Below are positions 1 to 9,196 of a stretch of 64,000 bases of DNA, piece by piece; position 1 is the first letter of the stretch; the number at the start of each line of letters is the position of its first letter. A program made the position numbers and the translations under genes. Source of the DNA: CAYZHM01 sp964478225 (lineage in GTDB: Bacteria; Pseudomonadota; Alphaproteobacteria; Micavibrionales; Micavibrionaceae); contig CAYZHM010000005.1 of the NCBI GenBank assembly GCA_964478225.1, positions 38,817-102,816 of the forward strand, in the 5' to 3' direction. Below the pieces are notes generated by a model. The model saw only the letters and a program-made list of their open reading frames with translations, was not told where the DNA came from and searched no databases.

Positions 1-1
1 G

Positions 2-1615
2 CTTATCAAAGCCAAAGAGGCCGCCGAAAAGGCAGACCGGGTCAAGAGTGAGTTTCTAGCGACGATGAGCCATGAAATTCGAACACCTATGAATGGCATT
101 ATAGGAATGGCTGAACTTCTTACTTATACGCATTTGAATGAAAAGCAGACAAAGTATGTTGGATCGATCCGTTCTTCTGGCGATCTTTTGCTGACGATTA
201 TCAATGATATTTTGGATTTTTCAAAAATAGAAGCACAAGAATTGGAGCTGGAATCGAAAGCTGTTGAGCTTGACGAAATTTTAACGGAAGTCATCCAGTT
301 GCTTGACGGACGCGCCAGCGAGAACAGAGTTGAGTTGATACTCCGTTGGCCTCATGATGATGTTATTCCTGTTATTAAAGCTGATCCTGTGCGCTTGCGG
401 CAGATCTTGATTAACATTATCGGCAATGCCACAAAATTCACCAAGGATGGATATGTTCTGATTAGCTTAATAAAAGTTTGGCAACGTGATGCCTACGCCC
501 GGGTGCGGTTTGAAATTCAAGATAATGGCATTGGAATTCCCGCTGATAAAATTGACAAAATTTTTTGCAAATTTACTCAAGTTGATTCTTCTACGACGCG
601 CAAATATGGGGGGACAGGGCTTGGACTTACCATTTGTAAAAAACTAGTAGAAATGATGGGAGGAACTATTGGCGTTGAAAGCGAATTTGGAAAAGGATCG
701 CTTTTCTGGTTTGAAATTGAGACGAAAGTTGCCGAAGGGAACTCCACCCCCCTTCAAACCAAGAATGCTCAAGCGCTGGCTGGAAAGAAAATTCTTGCTG
801 TCGATGATTATGAACTCAATTTAGAATTGATTTCGACGTATTTGCAAAAGGCCGGCGCACATACGGATCATGCCCTTTTCGCTTCAGAGGCTTTGGATAA
901 AGTTCGTAAAGCCCAGAGCGAGGGCAAGCCTTATGATTTGGTTTTGAGCGATTATGCGATGCCGAAAATGGACGGCGAAACTTTGTGTGGGAAGATATCG
1001 GAAAGGCCTGATGAATATGGCATACCTAAGCTTGTCTTGATAACAGCCCTAGGTAAGAAGAAGAGTTTTGATAAACTCAGCCAGGCCGGAATTTCGGCAC
1101 ATATTTTCAAGCCGATATACCCGGAATCGCTTGTTGAATGCCTTGTGAATGTTTTATCTGGAACAGAGATGCAAAATCATACAGAGAATGTGGATATTGA
1201 TGTTCCAGAAGTGTTGCCGCAAATTGGCGCCCATGTTCTTGTGGTGGATGATGATAGAATTGGCCAGCGCATGGCCAAGAACATGCTTTCCGAATTGGGT
1301 TGCAGCTTTGATTCTGCAGGCGACGGCCAGGAAGCCCTTAACATTCTTCAAGAGAAATATAGCAGCTATGATCTGGTGTTTATGGATTGGCAGATGCCTG
1401 TTATGGATGGGCATGAAACAATTAGAAAAATCCGCCAAGAACCTTGGGGCAAGGATTTAAAAATTGTCGCTCTGACTGCGAATGCCATTCAGGGTGATAA
1501 AGAGAAGTGCTTGCGTGCTGGCGCCGATGCTTACATGAGTAAGCCCATCAGACTGTCAGAGCTGATTGGCACAATTGAAAGACATTTTTCTTACAATAAA
1601 GAAAAGGCAGCTTAG
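2..1615 (+). CDS. Hybrid sensor histidine kinase, 5'-truncated by window edge
   Basis: The open frame runs in from base 2, so the sensor part is missing; the first ATG (65) lies inside the kinase core and is not the start. Visible in order are a HisKA motif (SHEIRTPMNG, phospho-acceptor His at about residue 24 of the fragment), an HATPase_c domain (N-box NIIGNATKF, G-boxes DNGIGIP and GGTGLGL), then two receiver domains with acidic pockets VDD and phospho-Asp at about 317 (LSDYAMP) and 462 (MDWQMP). From the family: autophosphorylation on His, then relay through the receivers, often via an Hpt protein. No Hpt domain is seen here. The signal is unknown because the input domain is outside the window. 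Its TAG stop overlaps the typA stop by four bases. Confidence 0.93.
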   Translation, partial: LIKAKEAAEKADRVKSEFLATMSHEIRTPMNGIIGMAELLTYTHLNEKQTKYVGSIRSSGDLLLTIINDILDFSKIEAQELELESKAVELDEILTEVIQLLDGRASENRVELILRWPHDDVIPVIKADPVRLRQILINIIGNATKFTKDGYVLISLIKVWQRDAYARVRFEIQDNGIGIPADKIDKIFCKFTQVDSSTTRKYGGTGLGLTICKKLVEMMGGTIGVESEFGKGSLFWFEIETKVAEGNSTPLQTKNAQALAGKKILAVDDYELNLELISTYLQKAGAHTDHALFASEALDKVRKAQSEGKPYDLVLSDYAMPKMDGETLCGKISERPDEYGIPKLVLITALGKKKSFDKLSQAGISAHIFKPIYPESLVECLVNVLSGTEMQNHTENVDIDVPEVLPQIGAHVLVVDDDRIGQRMAKNMLSELGCSFDSAGDGQEALNILQEKYSSYDLVFMDWQMPVMDGHETIRKIRQEPWGKDLKIVALTANAIQGDKEKCLRAGADAYMSKPIRLSELIGTIERHFSYNKEKAA

Positions 1616-3429
1616 CTGGCGACGCGGCTGTTCTTTTTGCGTTCATGCGGACATAGATATTGTTTGCGCAAACGCAAAGATTGTGGCGTGACCTCCAACA
1701 ATTCGTCTTCGTTGATGTAAGCCATCATGTCTTCGAGAGACATGATACGCGGAGGAGTCAGCACCACAGCTTCATCGCTGCCGGAAGCTCGCATGTTGGT
1801 CAACTTTTTGCCTTTGAGAACATTCACCTCCAGATCGTTGTCACGGCTGTGCTCGCCAACAATCATGCCCTGATAGACTGGGGTTTGATGGCCGATGAAC
1901 ATGGCTCCACGATCTTGCAGGTTGAAAATTGCATAAGCCACGGCAACGCCCGTATCGGTGGAAATCAACGCGCCATTCCGGCGCTGTGGGATATCGCCTT
2001 TATATGGTGCATAGGAATGGAAGAGACGGTTGATGACGCCGGTGCCACGAGTTTGTGTCAAAAACTGGCTTTGATAGCCTATGAGACCGCGCGACGGCGC
2101 AAGGAATGTCAGACGTGTTTTACCGGCACCGCTAGAGCGCATATCTGTCATTTCAGACTTGCGGCGGTTCATGGAATCCACAACAGTTGAAGAATATTCT
2201 TCATCAACGTCGATTGTTACTTCTTCTATCGGCTCCATGCGTTGACCATTTTCCTGCTTGTAAAGAACTTTGGGGCGCGAAACGGTTAGCTCAAATCCTT
2301 CACGGCGCATGGTTTCGATGAGAACGCCTAGTTGTAATTCCCCACGTCCGCCAATTTCAAAAGCATCTTTATCAGTGCTTTCGTTATAGGTAATGGCAAC
2401 GTTGGTTTCAGCTTCCGCCATCAGACGTTCGCGGATCATTGTTGATGTTACTTTCTTGCCTTCTTTGCCAGCGAACGGTGAGTCATTCACGCTGATCGTC
2501 ACCGACATTGTCGGCGGATCGATTGGCGTAGAGGCCAGCGGCATTGTGACGGAAGGGTGGCAAATTGTGTCAGCGACGGATGCTTCGGAAAGACCAGCGA
2601 TACAAATGATGTCTCCTGCATGGACTTCTGTCACAGGAACACGCTCGGTGCCTTGGAACATAAGAAGCTTGGTGAGGCGTCCTGTTTCCACAACGTTACC
2701 ATCAAGATTCATTGCTTTAACGGATTCATTGACCTTGGCCGACCCTTGCAAAACACGGCCCGTTAGACAGCGTCCCAAGAATGGATTTGAATCAAGCAAA
2801 GTCGCCAACATGGCAAAAGGTTTACCTTCTTCAACTTGTGGCGGCGGCACATACTCCAAAACAAGATCCAAAAGCGGGTGCAGATTTTCGCGTGGCTCAT
2901 TTAAATCCCGTACACACCATCCATTACGGCCTGATGCATAGAGAACAGGAAAATCAAGCTGCTCGTCTGAGGCTTCCAATGCAACAAACAAATCAAACAC
3001 TTCATCCAGAACCTCTTCAGCACGCTGATCGGGACGATCGATTTTGTTGACGATGACGATAGGTTTCAGGCCGCGCTTTAGTGCTTTGCCCAACACGAAT
3101 TTGGTTTGCGGCATCGGACCTTCGGCAGCATCAATCAGCAAAATCACGCCATCAGCCATATGCAGAACGCGTTCCACCTCACCGCCGAAATCGGCGTGGC
3201 CTGGCGTGTCGATAATGTTGATGCGAGTATCTTCCCAAGTGATTGATGTTGGCTTGGCTAGGATAGTGATGCCCCGCTCTCTTTCTAGAGCGCCAGAATC
3301 CATAACGCACTCATTGACGTTTTGATTATCGCGGAACATACCGCTTTGCTTCATGATCGAGTCAATCAGGGTTGTCTTGCCATGGTCAACGTGGGCGATA
3401 ATGGCGATATTGCGCAAATTCTTGGTCAT
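1612..3429 (-). CDS. typA: Ribosome-associated GTPase TypA/BipA
   Basis: 605 residues, the usual length for TypA/BipA, an EF-G-like translational GTPase that binds the 70S ribosome and helps 50S assembly and stress adaptation. The GTPase motifs are intact: P-loop AHVDHGKTT near residue 14, DTPGHADF (G3), NKID (G4). The C-terminal half carries the typical RGELQLGVLIE segment and the TypA-specific domain (RSSGAGKTRLTFLAPSRG, then LTNMRASGSDEA). The ATG at 3429 directly precedes MTKNLRNIAIIAHVDH, the standard N-terminus. The 3' end is convergent with the histidine kinase gene and leaves no room for a separate terminator. Confidence 0.97.
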   Translation of the reverse strand: MTKNLRNIAIIAHVDHGKTTLIDSIMKQSGMFRDNQNVNECVMDSGALERERGITILAKPTSITWEDTRINIIDTPGHADFGGEVERVLHMADGVILLIDAAEGPMPQTKFVLGKALKRGLKPIVIVNKIDRPDQRAEEVLDEVFDLFVALEASDEQLDFPVLYASGRNGWCVRDLNEPRENLHPLLDLVLEYVPPPQVEEGKPFAMLATLLDSNPFLGRCLTGRVLQGSAKVNESVKAMNLDGNVVETGRLTKLLMFQGTERVPVTEVHAGDIICIAGLSEASVADTICHPSVTMPLASTPIDPPTMSVTISVNDSPFAGKEGKKVTSTMIRERLMAEAETNVAITYNESTDKDAFEIGGRGELQLGVLIETMRREGFELTVSRPKVLYKQENGQRMEPIEEVTIDVDEEYSSTVVDSMNRRKSEMTDMRSSGAGKTRLTFLAPSRGLIGYQSQFLTQTRGTGVINRLFHSYAPYKGDIPQRRNGALISTDTGVAVAYAIFNLQDRGAMFIGHQTPVYQGMIVGEHSRDNDLEVNVLKGKKLTNMRASGSDEAVVLTPPRIMSLEDMMAYINEDELLEVTPQSLRLRKQYLCPHERKKNSRVAS

Positions 3430-3699
3430 TTCTTACGTACTCATATAATTCGGTGTTGGCGGGCAATCTTCCCGCGTGCAGTGGTATAGGTTTTGTGGCA
3501 AAAAGGAAAGAATTAATTTAAAAACGCCCCGTACTATTTCTTGACAGATCTCCTTAAACCTGTCACTGTCCGGCCAAGTTTGACGTAACGCTCTAATAAA
3601 CAGAGCTTTTGGTAGGGTATCTTTGGATTAGAAGATACGAAATATACAGTTCACCTTTCCTAAAAAGTTCAGTTTTTTCGAATAAAACATAATCGAACC

Positions 3700-3731
3700 G
3701 AGGCATCGCCCCGAGGTGGGGAAGACGCCTC
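3700..3731 (+). promoter_or_regulatory. Structured leader hairpin of the DEAD-box helicase gene
   Basis: The 328-base gap between typA and the helicase gene holds two inverted repeats. The nearer one is a two-part stem: GAGGC (3700-3704) pairs with GCCTC (3727-3731), enclosing CCCC (3709-3712) paired with GGGG (3718-3721). It ends 13 bases before the SD (GGAAGG, 3745-3750) of the gene starting at 3758. A second dyad, GTATCTT/AAGATAC, lies at 3617-3638. Leaders that control helicase expression in the cold are known in other bacteria; I cannot assign this one to a named RNA family. No gene is seen in the rest of the gap. Confidence 0.5.
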
Positions 3732-3757
3732 TAAACTTTTTACTGGAAGGTAATTCA

Positions 3758-4954
3758 ATGAAAGATTTCAATGGCTTTGGCCTTAACCCTGTGCTTGCCG
3801 CTTCTTTGGCGCGCATGAAATATACAACCCCAACCCCCATTCAGGCGCAAGCTATCCCGTTGGCCCTGCAGGGGCGCGACATTATGGGCTCGGCCCAGAC
3901 CGGGACCGGTAAAACAGCGGCCTTTTCAATTCCGCTTGTGAATGCCCTTTTGTCTTCACCGCAGGGCACGGCCCTTGTCATGACTCCGACACGTGAGCTT
4001 GGCAAACAGGTTATGGATGTTATGCACCAGATGCTTGGCAATAAAAGCAATATCAAAACAGCGTTTATTATTGGTGGCGAGCCAATGGGCAAACAACTTA
4101 ATCAATTGCGCCAAAACCCCCGTCTCATCGTCGGCACACCCGGGCGTATTTTTGACCATCTGGAGCGAGGCAGTCTGAAATTAAACGATGCCAGGTTTCT
4201 GGTTCTCGATGAAACAGACCGTATGCTTGATATGGGATTTAGCGTTCAAATTGAACGGATTTTACAACATATGCCAAAGCAACGTCAGACCCTGATGTTC
4301 TCGGCGACATTACCAAACAATATCGTAAAGCTTTCCGAAAAATTCATGCATAAGCCTGAGCGCGTTGCCGTGGGTTCTACCGTCAGTCCGATCAAAAGAA
4401 TCAAACAAGATGTGGTCCGTGTCGGTAACGAAGGAAAATATGAAGAGCTTTTGCGTCAGCTTGAAGACCGCACAGGTTCTGTGATTATTTTTGTTAAAAC
4501 CAAGTATGGCACTGAGAAACTGGCAAAAAAACTTACTCATGATTTTTTCCAGTCCGATGCTATTCATGGTGATCTGAGACAAAACCGACGCGATAAAGTT
4601 ATTCGTAATTTCCGTGAGAAAAAATTCAGAGTGTTGGTGGCGACTGATGTTGCGGCCCGCGGCCTTGATATTCCTCACATTGAGCATGTGATTAATTATG
4701 ATCTCCCGCAAGTTCCGGAAGATTATATTCACCGTATTGGACGTACAGCACGCGCAGGAGCGGAAGGTTCTGCCTTGTGCTTTATCTCGCCGCAAGACGG
4801 ACGCAAATGGGCCGCGATCGAGCAGCTTATGGATCCGAGCATGACACCAAAACCTCAGGCGGAAAAAAATCAAAACCGTCCAGGCAATAGAAATGGTAAG
4901 TCTCAGAACAAAAGACGACGTTTTCACAAACAAAAGTTTGCACGCGCGGCTTAA
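3758..4954 (+). CDS. DEAD-box ATP-dependent RNA helicase, RhlE-type
   Basis: 398 residues with the full superfamily 2 motif set: Q-motif FGLNPVLAASLARMKYTTPTPIQ, motif I AQTGTGKT, Ia PTRELGKQ, GG, Ib TPGR, motif II as DETD in place of DEAD, III SAT, IV IIFVKTK, V TDVAARGLDIP, VI HRIGRTARAG. The short basic tail (KSQNKRRRFHKQKF) resembles RhlE proteins and probably binds RNA. Such helicases unwind short rRNA or mRNA duplexes in ribosome assembly and RNA decay. The ATG at 3758 has GGAAGG eight bases upstream; a GTG at 3716 in the same frame lies inside the leader hairpin and is unlikely to be used. Exact subfamily is uncertain. Confidence 0.93.
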   Translation: MKDFNGFGLNPVLAASLARMKYTTPTPIQAQAIPLALQGRDIMGSAQTGTGKTAAFSIPLVNALLSSPQGTALVMTPTRELGKQVMDVMHQMLGNKSNIKTAFIIGGEPMGKQLNQLRQNPRLIVGTPGRIFDHLERGSLKLNDARFLVLDETDRMLDMGFSVQIERILQHMPKQRQTLMFSATLPNNIVKLSEKFMHKPERVAVGSTVSPIKRIKQDVVRVGNEGKYEELLRQLEDRTGSVIIFVKTKYGTEKLAKKLTHDFFQSDAIHGDLRQNRRDKVIRNFREKKFRVLVATDVAARGLDIPHIEHVINYDLPQVPEDYIHRIGRTARAGAEGSALCFISPQDGRKWAAIEQLMDPSMTPKPQAEKNQNRPGNRNGKSQNKRRRFHKQKFARAA

Positions 4955-4957
4955 GTT

Positions 4958-7024
4958 CTATCCTGAGACGAGCATATCGCGAAGGCCCTTTTCAACCGGC
5001 ATAAAGCGTTCGATTCCATGCTTGAGCGCTTTGCGCATCAACTCGATGCCCTGAGCGCTGGTGTGAGGATGGGAAAGCAAGGATAGTCCTTTGAACCACA
5101 GTCCGACTGGGTCTTCTGAATTGTGCTTATAGATAAGATCAACCGTTTCTTGCATGCGGCCTTCTTGTCCGATTTCCATGTGGTAGAGAAAGTAGGGTAT
5201 TGCCTGATCGGAGCGGCCAGGATTTTCCATCAGCCACGCGTTTAAGTCGTGTTTCCAGCCGGTGTAATAGAAGTCTTTTGTCTGTTCATCCAGATATTCG
5301 TTGAGACCAAATAAAATTTCTCCCCGCGCCATCAACTTTGCGATTTTGAGACGGGCATTGGTGTTATGGGTTTGAACATATTGATCTGCCTGGCAGAACA
5401 AATGGTTCAGGCTTCGGATGTGCCCCTCCACTTCTTTGCGTTCAGGCTTTTTGTCACGATCCGTGATATCAATGGTGTAGCGAACACGATCGAGAATAAA
5501 ACGCGAAAGATGGAGACCACCCGCCGCGAAATCGTTGTATTCCAGAGGACAATTCTCAACGGCCTGCTCTGGGGTCAGGCCTTTTGGTTCATATGAGTTC
5601 CCATTCCACGCCGTTGAAAAGGTCATGAGCATGGCGGAGGCTTGCATTAAGGCAATTATCGATAGAATCGTCCTCATGGAAAAAGGGCTGATGTAGGCTT
5701 TGGTCAATTTTTTAAACGGGTATATTCCTTTGCTGATGCTGATGGATGCAAGGGCCAAGAATGCCTGATTGATGGGAAATAAAAACCACAACGATGCCCA
5801 TGCCATAAACCCTGCGCTTGTTAAAATGGCTGGTTTTTGCATGGTGCGTTTGGCGACAATTGGAAATGACAGCATGTAAAGCAAGAGACCTATGCAGCCC
5901 ATTATTCCGATTGCATTGAGTGTCTCGACGAACATGTTATGGCTGTGAAAGTGGTCGTCACGAAGACCGTCCCATTGTGTGCGCTTAAAATCAGCTATAT
6001 CAAGCCAGCCGGTGGGGAGGTAACGGGCGATGTGGTCTTCGTATGTCCCCCATCCAAGTCCGGTTATGAATGCCGAGGGTTTATGCCAGAGGGAGTCCAA
6101 TGACACTTCGATCAGAAACGCGCGCGACGCAACAGTTTGAAAAAGTCCTGAGTTCACATATGCGTAATACCCTTGCCCCAGAGGAAGTTTTGCGATTGCA
6201 AAAAAAATGATGAAGGCCACACATGGTATTAGCGCCAAAATAGCGATTGATGATCTTTTTTGAGCTTGTGGGCTGGATCTAAAGGTGGCCCATAATGCCC
6301 AGAAGAAAGGCGGAAGCAATAGACCGTACCCAATCATAGCTTTGTTTTCTGTGATCCAAAGCGACAAATTAAGAAGCACATAGAAGACCGCGTAAAATTT
6401 CCAGCCTTTTATCTTTCCGGATAGCCATAGATAGGTTACAGGCAAAAGTCCGATGAGCTGAAAGGCCACATAATCCATGAAATAATAGGGAGCGGGAGTT
6501 CCACCCACATGATTATGAATATAAGTAAGTGTTGCACTGACAATCGCTCCTATAAAGGCTGATGCAATGAGTATCTTTCTCCAGACTTTTAGCCGCCAGA
6601 GTATTAAACCGGAAGCTGTGAGCATTGAAAGATCGAACCACCACACGGCCCCTTCTCCGGTCCGCGCCGAACCAAGAAAACTGCGAACGGGAAGATCAAC
6701 AAAAGGAAGCATTACAATCGTTAACAGGCCGATTGCGAATGGAATAAGGACAAGAGGATTGCGAATTGTCAGAATAGAATGGCGTGCCATCAATAAAAGT
6801 CCGCAGGTACATAGTAAGGCCGCGCCATGCAGGGCTGTCACTGCGATTTCTGATTGAGGCCAAATACCAATACCGATTCCGGACAAGGAAAATACGTACA
6901 GATTAAAGGCAATGATCCAGCCAGAGCCGCATAATGTTGCCGCAGCCTTATGAAAACAAACTGTGTTGCTTTTGCGCCACAAGATATCTAATCCTTTTTG
7001 TTTAGCCGTTTTGCGCTTGACCAA
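4958..7024 (-). CDS. O-antigen ligase / PglL-family membrane glycosyltransferase
   Basis: 688 residues. Roughly a dozen hydrophobic segments fill residues 25-450, followed by a soluble domain of about 220 residues that looks helical or TPR-like. The large periplasmic loop carries GLGWGTYEDH and later DDHFHSHNMFVETLNAIGIMG, which matches the Wzy/WaaL/PglL signature (H-N-x-F/L). These enzymes move lipid-linked glycans onto lipid A core or onto protein Ser/Thr, or polymerise O-antigen. The C-terminal domain favours a PglL-like O-oligosaccharyltransferase, but this is inference. No other glycan genes adjoin it. The start is a TTG at 7024; there is no in-frame ATG before the first membrane spans. 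Confidence 0.8.
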   Translation of the reverse strand: MVKRKTAKQKGLDILWRKSNTVCFHKAAATLCGSGWIIAFNLYVFSLSGIGIGIWPQSEIAVTALHGAALLCTCGLLLMARHSILTIRNPLVLIPFAIGLLTIVMLPFVDLPVRSFLGSARTGEGAVWWFDLSMLTASGLILWRLKVWRKILIASAFIGAIVSATLTYIHNHVGGTPAPYYFMDYVAFQLIGLLPVTYLWLSGKIKGWKFYAVFYVLLNLSLWITENKAMIGYGLLLPPFFWALWATFRSSPQAQKRSSIAILALIPCVAFIIFFAIAKLPLGQGYYAYVNSGLFQTVASRAFLIEVSLDSLWHKPSAFITGLGWGTYEDHIARYLPTGWLDIADFKRTQWDGLRDDHFHSHNMFVETLNAIGIMGCIGLLLYMLSFPIVAKRTMQKPAILTSAGFMAWASLWFLFPINQAFLALASISISKGIYPFKKLTKAYISPFSMRTILSIIALMQASAMLMTFSTAWNGNSYEPKGLTPEQAVENCPLEYNDFAAGGLHLSRFILDRVRYTIDITDRDKKPERKEVEGHIRSLNHLFCQADQYVQTHNTNARLKIAKLMARGEILFGLNEYLDEQTKDFYYTGWKHDLNAWLMENPGRSDQAIPYFLYHMEIGQEGRMQETVDLIYKHNSEDPVGLWFKGLSLLSHPHTSAQGIELMRKALKHGIERFMPVEKGLRDMLVSG

Positions 7025-7112
7025 GGCTAAGCCTAACCGTAGGCTGCTAGCAGTATTCTTTAATACGTTTCTAATTGCAATTCACTAATCAAACTCTATA
7101 GGGAAGAATCTG

Positions 7113-8246
7113 ATGAAAAACATAATTAAATTTTCAGTTGTATGCCTTGCAGGAGTTGCGTTTGCAGCAGGATTTTCAGGAAAAGCTCAAGCAGCAGGTC
7201 CTTATTCTTGTACAGATGCGACTTACGGCAGTTCATACTCAACCTGTTCGACTAACAACACAGCGAATCAGGCTTCAACCGTTGCAACCGCAGCTACAGT
7301 TTTGAGAGCGGCAACAGCAGCGACAGCATCACAAGTTGCAAACCGCGTTTCCGCAGCCCTTGATGGCAGCTCAGGCGTTAAAATGGCCTCCAACGGGTTT
7401 TCTGCTTCTTCTGGCCTTTCTGCCGGTGATATGGGCGGCAAAGCTGGTGTGTGGGTTTCTGGCTCCTGGACAAACACAGAAGACGAAAACACAGACACGA
7501 AAGCTGATGGCGACATTTACACAGGCACAGCCGGTGTTGACTTCCGCGTAGCTCCTAACGTTGTTATCGGTATTTCCGGTGGTTATGAAAGCGTTGATAT
7601 CGACACAGAGTACAACGATGATCCAACGACAGGCGCAGACGGTAATCTGGACGGTGACGGCTGGACAGTTGCTCCTTATGTCGGCGTTAAGTTGTCACCG
7701 AATGCGAGTGCTGATCTGACAGCAGGTTACTCTGATCTGCAGTATGACACACTTCGTTATGACCCGAACGTCACTGGCCAGGCCATTAGAGGTTCTACCG
7801 ATGCTGAGCGTTACTTTGTGAGTGCAGGCGTTAATGGTAAGCACAACCTTCAGGGCAATTGGAACCTGAAAGGCCGTGGTTCTGTCTTCTACGCAAGCGA
7901 AGATAAAGACGCCTTTACTGAAACACAGACAAACGGTGCGACAGTTGCTGTTGCTGAGAACACAACTGAGTTGGGTCAAATCCTTGTGGATGCCCGCCTT
8001 GGTTACACTGTTCAGTCTGTAGAACCTTACGCTTTGGTTGGTGTTGAATATGACTTCACCAAAGATGAAGGCCCAGTTGCAGCTGGTCAGTCCGTGTCAG
8101 ATTCTGATTTCGGCGCCAAGTTCGGCGGCGGCTTGAATCTTAATCTTGGTTCCAACGTGACAGGCGGCATCGAAGCCTACACAGTTGAGTTCCGCGATGA
8201 CTACAACGAATATGCCGTTACTGGCGGTCTGCGCGTTAACTTCTAA
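7113..8246 (+). CDS. Outer-membrane beta-barrel protein (autotransporter-domain-like)
   Basis: 377 residues starting with a clear Sec signal peptide (MKNIIKFSVVCLAGVAFAAG, probable cleavage after AQA near residue 28). A Ser/Ala/Thr-rich stretch follows, then a Gly-rich beta-barrel region from about residue 110 with alternating strands (VWVSGSW, GVDFRVAPNVVIGISGGYES, YALVGVEYDF). It ends in the aromatic outer-membrane signature YAVTGGLRVNF. This matches an autotransporter beta-domain or a related porin-like barrel. There is no long passenger, so it is probably a stand-alone barrel. An SD-like GGGAAG sits upstream of the ATG. A strong Rho-independent terminator follows the stop, embedded in the next gene. 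Confidence 0.85.
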   Translation: MKNIIKFSVVCLAGVAFAAGFSGKAQAAGPYSCTDATYGSSYSTCSTNNTANQASTVATAATVLRAATAATASQVANRVSAALDGSSGVKMASNGFSASSGLSAGDMGGKAGVWVSGSWTNTEDENTDTKADGDIYTGTAGVDFRVAPNVVIGISGGYESVDIDTEYNDDPTTGADGNLDGDGWTVAPYVGVKLSPNASADLTAGYSDLQYDTLRYDPNVTGQAIRGSTDAERYFVSAGVNGKHNLQGNWNLKGRGSVFYASEDKDAFTETQTNGATVAVAENTTELGQILVDARLGYTVQSVEPYALVGVEYDFTKDEGPVAAGQSVSDSDFGAKFGGGLNLNLGSNVTGGIEAYTVEFRDDYNEYAVTGGLRVNF

Positions 8247-8270
8247 GATTTAATGCAAGACTTTACGATT

Positions 8271-9107
8271 ATGAAGAAAGCCCCTTTGCGGGCTTTCTTT
8301 TTTTTTACAGTTATTCTCCTTAGTGCATGCGTTAGTTTAAGCGTACGGTTGGATACGGCGCAGGAGCTGATAAATCACTCAGGGTTTGAAAGCTCTATCT
8401 TACCCACACAACCTTATGCTCTTTTTTCGGCGGCGCCCGCTGATATGAAATCAGTGCGTGAGTTAACTGTGGTTATTGAGGGAGATGGATATGCTTGGGT
8501 CAACCGTAATACTTTGTCTGACAACCCTACCCCACGCGACCCTGTGGGTCTTAGAATTGCAACCTCGTTAAAGGATGCCGTCTATCTCGCAAGACCCTGT
8601 CAGTATGTTGAAGCGAAGAACTGTACGGCACGGGTTTGGTCTGTGGACCGGTTTAACCGCGATATGGTTATTCGTTCCTATATGGATGCCCTTCAAAAAC
8701 TGAAGGAGAGGACAGGGGCAGAGAGTTTTCATTTGATCGGGTTTTCAGGGGGGGCTTATATCGCCCTAGTGCTCGCCGGCAAGCGGACTGATATTGAAGA
8801 TGTGACGAGCGTGGCAGGCGTTCTTGATCCCAAGGCATGGACTGATTTTCATGATATTTCGCCTCTGGCGCTTGATTTTGATATAAAAACCCTCATTTTA
8901 GCCGCTCAATATGTGCCTTTCCGGCATGTTTGCAGCACTGAGGACGATGTGGTTCCCTGCAGTCTGGCACAAGATTTTATTAGGAAATCCGAGGGGTTTG
9001 GCGTTCATAACCATAGTCTTATAACTTATGAGGATGAAGGCCATGGTTCCTTATGGCAGATTGCCTTGCGTGAGGGATGGTTAGGGGTGCATGCTCGAGG
9101 CAATTAA
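8271..9107 (+). CDS. Lipoprotein with alpha/beta-hydrolase fold
   Basis: 278 residues from the ATG at 8271. The N-terminus is a short basic segment, a Phe-rich hydrophobic core and the lipobox LSAC with Cys at residue 20, so a lipoprotein is predicted. The catalytic domain shows the nucleophile elbow GFSGGAY (G-x-S-x-G), an acid candidate in the STEDDVVP region and the terminal His in EGHGSLW. The enzyme class is a serine hydrolase; substrate unknown. An ATG at 8253 is in frame but would put six residues before the signal peptide and spoil it. No good SD is visible, and the first codons form the terminator of the upstream gene, so expression probably depends on read-through or an unseen promoter. 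Confidence 0.8.
   Translation: MKKAPLRAFFFFTVILLSACVSLSVRLDTAQELINHSGFESSILPTQPYALFSAAPADMKSVRELTVVIEGDGYAWVNRNTLSDNPTPRDPVGLRIATSLKDAVYLARPCQYVEAKNCTARVWSVDRFNRDMVIRSYMDALQKLKERTGAESFHLIGFSGGAYIALVLAGKRTDIEDVTSVAGVLDPKAWTDFHDISPLALDFDIKTLILAAQYVPFRHVCSTEDDVVPCSLAQDFIRKSEGFGVHNHSLITYEDEGHGSLWQIALREGWLGVHARGN
8274..8306 (+). terminator. Rho-independent terminator overlapping the start of the next CDS
   Basis: A perfect 10-bp stem (AAGAAAGCCC, 8274-8283; GGGCTTTCTT, 8290-8299) with a six-base loop runs into a T tract ending at 8306. It lies 27 bases after the stop of the barrel gene. The hairpin begins one codon after the start of the lipoprotein hydrolase gene, so the same bases encode that protein's signal peptide. 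Confidence 0.9.
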
Positions 9108-9120
9108 ATTGTTTAAATTC

Positions 9121-9149
9121 TTGCCTTTTCTTTGTTTTCATAATATATT
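9121..9149 (+). promoter_or_regulatory. Candidate sigma70-type promoter for the RTX peroxidase gene
   Basis: TTGCCT (9121-9126), 17 bases, TATATT (9144-9149), in the 89-base gap before the peroxidase gene. A start near 9156 would give a leader of about 40 bases. Confidence 0.4.
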
Positions 9150-9196
9150 GCTGCCACGATTCGCCCGGGTCCAATGTGTAAGTGGTGGTTTTAAGT

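Noticed and set aside
2393..2941. 182-codon plus-strand frame inside typA
   Set aside because: Antisense to an intact translational GTPase; no SD or motif.
3430..3757. Known riboswitch class before the helicase gene
   Set aside because: I could not match the hairpins to any riboswitch consensus; treated only as a structured leader.
7075..7102. TTGCAA-N16-TATAGG upstream of the barrel protein gene as a promoter
   Set aside because: The predicted start (about 7109) would fall after the SD and almost on the ATG, so it cannot explain an SD-led transcript.
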